A DNA stretch of 64,000 bases from Methanoregula sp. (GTDB taxonomy: Archaea; Halobacteriota; Methanomicrobia; Methanomicrobiales; Methanospirillaceae): positions 1-64,000 of the forward strand of contig JBAZQB010000004.1 in assembly GCA_041645435.1 (NCBI GenBank). The letters are read 5' to 3'. The number at the start of each line of letters is the position of its first letter. The first letter of the stretch is position 1. The notes under the pieces were generated by a model. The model made no database searches and had not been told where the DNA came from. It worked only from the letters and a program-made list of their open reading frames with translations. The position numbers and the translations under genes are program-made. Positions 62,510 to 64,000 of the stretch are shown here, piece by piece.

Positions 62510-64000
62510 AGAGATCCTTCCTCACTCTCTCGATAATCTCTTCAGGATCCCGGTGATAGGAGATGAGGATCTTTGCAACATCCTTGTAGTGGCGTATCTT
62601 TTTGATTCTCATCCATTCGAGCACTTCCTGGCGGCGCTTGAGCTCATCGCGCATCCTTGTCTCACTCCAGCCTTTAGCCTCCATGATCTCTTCGAGGAGA
62701 TAGGATTTACCGGAGTAGGTGTGCTCATCGGTTGCCGAACGCCACTTGAATACCTCGTTTGTTATCATCTCGTTGGTTCTCGGATCGATATCGAGAATCT
62801 CAACAATCTGCTTGTTCCGCCGGATTCGTTTTCCTCCAACCCGCGCCTGTACCTGGATACAGATGAAGTCAAGGGCTGAGAGCATGTTTCGCGGGACATC
62901 CATGGGAGGGTTTTCGATACGGTGCACGACACTGGCAACAGAGTCCGCGTGTATGGTGGAATACGTGACATGCCCCGTGCTCATCGCCTGGAAAAGTGTC
63001 TGGCTTTCCTTGCCACGAACTTCCCCGACAATGATATATTCAGGACGCTGTCGCATCGCAGCCCGCAGCAGTTCATACATGTTGATCTCCCCCCGGCCTG
63101 CTGTATCAAACGAATCGCGGGTAACACTGGGGATCCAGTTCGGGTGGGGGAGTTTTACTTCACGGGTGTCTTCCAGGGAGACAATCTTTGACATGGGGGG
63201 AATGAACAGGGAAATGGCGTTAAGGGCCGTAGTCTTTCCTGATGCAGTTCCCCCGGCAAAGATTGCAGATTTGCCGTTCTCGACGCACAGCCAGATATAC
63301 GCGATCGCGAGTGGCGAGAAGGTGCGCCATTCGATGAGATCTGTGGGAGTGATGGGTTCATCCTTGAACTTACGGATGGTGAACGTTGAACCATGGGCGG
63401 TCACTTCCTGCCCCAGGGTCATCTGGATACGGGAACCATCCTGCATGGTCGCATCAAGGATCGGTTCTGCAATCGATATGTACTTGCCAGCCCGCTGGGC
63501 AAGCTTGGTAACGAAAGAATCGAGTTCATCGGCGTTGGAATAGGAAAGCGTTGTCTTCATCGACTCATAGCTGGCATGGAACGCAAACAGGGGGACATTG
63601 ACACCATCGCACGAAATATCCTCGATATATTTGTCGTGCATGATGGGATCGATCAGGCCATCGCCGAGGAAATCCTTGTACATGTTATAGTGGATCTTCT
63701 CGCGCTGTTCAGGTGCAAGTTTGATACCAAAGTCCCTGATAATATCATCTGCCGAGACCCGGAGTCTGCGTCGTGCTTCGTCTTTGGAGATGTCTTTGGT
63801 ATTGATATCGAGCGTATCGAAAAGACGCTCTTTCAGTTCAACCAATAACGCCTTTTCTGCACCGGTCAGGATCGGTTCGAGCACATGGTAGGTGTACTCA
63901 TGGGTTGAGTGATCGTACGTGATCCGGATATAAGCATAGGGTTCGTTGACCGGATACATATCCATCTCTTCAATACCGGGTTCTGGCTGGAATGAGAGGT
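62502..64000 (-). CDS. Type II/IV secretion ATPase (PilB/TadA/ArlI-like), 5' end outside window
   Basis: The frame runs to the window edge, reading ...LSFQPEPGIEEMDMYPVNEP, so the first residues are missing. An internal ATG at 63965 is not the likely start. The motor has the Walker A GGTASGKTTALNAI, the Asp box SLEDTREVKLPH, the Walker B region YIIVGEVRGKE and the His box GHVTYSTIHADS. It powers pilus or secretion assembly with the two downstream platform proteins. No pilin is seen in the window. Confidence 0.9.
   Translation of the reverse strand, partial: LSFQPEPGIEEMDMYPVNEPYAYIRITYDHSTHEYTYHVLEPILTGAEKALLVELKERLFDTLDINTKDISKDEARRRLRVSADDIIRDFGIKLAPEQREKIHYNMYKDFLGDGLIDPIMHDKYIEDISCDGVNVPLFAFHASYESMKTTLSYSNADELDSFVTKLAQRAGKYISIAEPILDATMQDGSRIQMTLGQEVTAHGSTFTIRKFKDEPITPTDLIEWRTFSPLAIAYIWLCVENGKSAIFAGGTASGKTTALNAISLFIPPMSKIVSLEDTREVKLPHPNWIPSVTRDSFDTAGRGEINMYELLRAAMRQRPEYIIVGEVRGKESQTLFQAMSTGHVTYSTIHADSVASVVHRIENPPMDVPRNMLSALDFICIQVQARVGGKRIRRNKQIVEILDIDPRTNEMITNEVFKWRSATDEHTYSGKSYLLEEIMEAKGWSETRMRDELKRRQEVLEWMRIKKIRHYKDVAKILISYHRDPEEIIERVRKDLYE

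Overview
The window is archaeal and looks like a member of the Methanomicrobiales, probably Methanoregula-like (inference). Evidence includes archaeal-type ribosomal and translation genes (L18a/LX, eIF6, L31e, L39e, S19e, eIF1, RNase P subunit 4), Dph2 for diphthamide, an MfnA-type tyrosine decarboxylase (methanofuran pathway), a FilR1-type regulator, CbiP for cobamide synthesis, TATA-type promoters and many PAS/GAF sensor proteins with the archaeal RHD-type H-box.

Layout. 1-815: the end of an rRNA operon (23S 3' end, tRNA-Cys, two 5S genes). 1.1-14.2 kb: a loose set of genes, including an EEP-family nuclease, a REC-GAF-PAS protein, a FilR1-like regulator, a UbiA-type prenyltransferase, secreted or anchored proteins, a flavin reductase and an esterase, with two decayed 5S fragments between them. 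14.5-19.5 kb: a very large hybrid REC-PAS-GAF histidine kinase and membrane proteins. 20.8-27.7 kb: a compact minus-strand cluster (small membrane protein, MFS transporter, METTL5-like methyltransferase, dph2, hpt, mfnA, ppsA) whose last five genes overlap end to end. 28.2 kb: serA. 29.6-35.1 kb: an accessory island. 35.2-42.9 kb: more signalling genes (PAS pair, REC-PAS, PAS histidine kinase) and a membrane-anchored RidA. 42.9-44.6 kb: gene-free repeats. 44.6-48.8 kb: a translation superoperon (S19e, PDCD5, PP-loop ATPase, L39e, L31e, eIF6, L18a), then rnp4-yhbY and purN. 48.9-62 kb: CNNM-type transporter, TIM-barrel protein, exonuclease VII, DUF371, zinc-finger protein, thioredoxin, FKBP, CBS-ParB, NDP-sugar pyrophosphorylase, cbiP and eIF1. 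60.5-64 kb: a Tad/type IV pilus-like ATPase and two membrane platform proteins; the ATPase gene runs off the window.

The most unusual part lies downstream of serA. The last ~66 codons of serA, with stop codon and T-run terminator, occur four times in a row (29615, 31183, 31630, 33010) with increasing decay. Between the copies sit a Fic gene followed by seven perfect copies of a 12-bp repeat, a remnant of the same Fic-repeat module with four copies, and an AT-rich PIN_8-like gene. All seven differences between the serA end and the first downstream copy are synonymous. This is what repeated insertion into the 3' end of a protein gene, each time restoring the gene end, would leave. No integrase is visible. 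Just beyond lies a ~600-bp array of about twelve stem-loops (26-nt units, C5 and G5 arms, 8-nt loops, spacers of 8 or 16 nt), and a solitary unit recurs 10 kb away. The window also holds a MITE-like element in two copies, a ~145-bp GC-rich repeat family in four to six copies, a ~308-bp direct repeat and dispersed 5S rRNA fragments.
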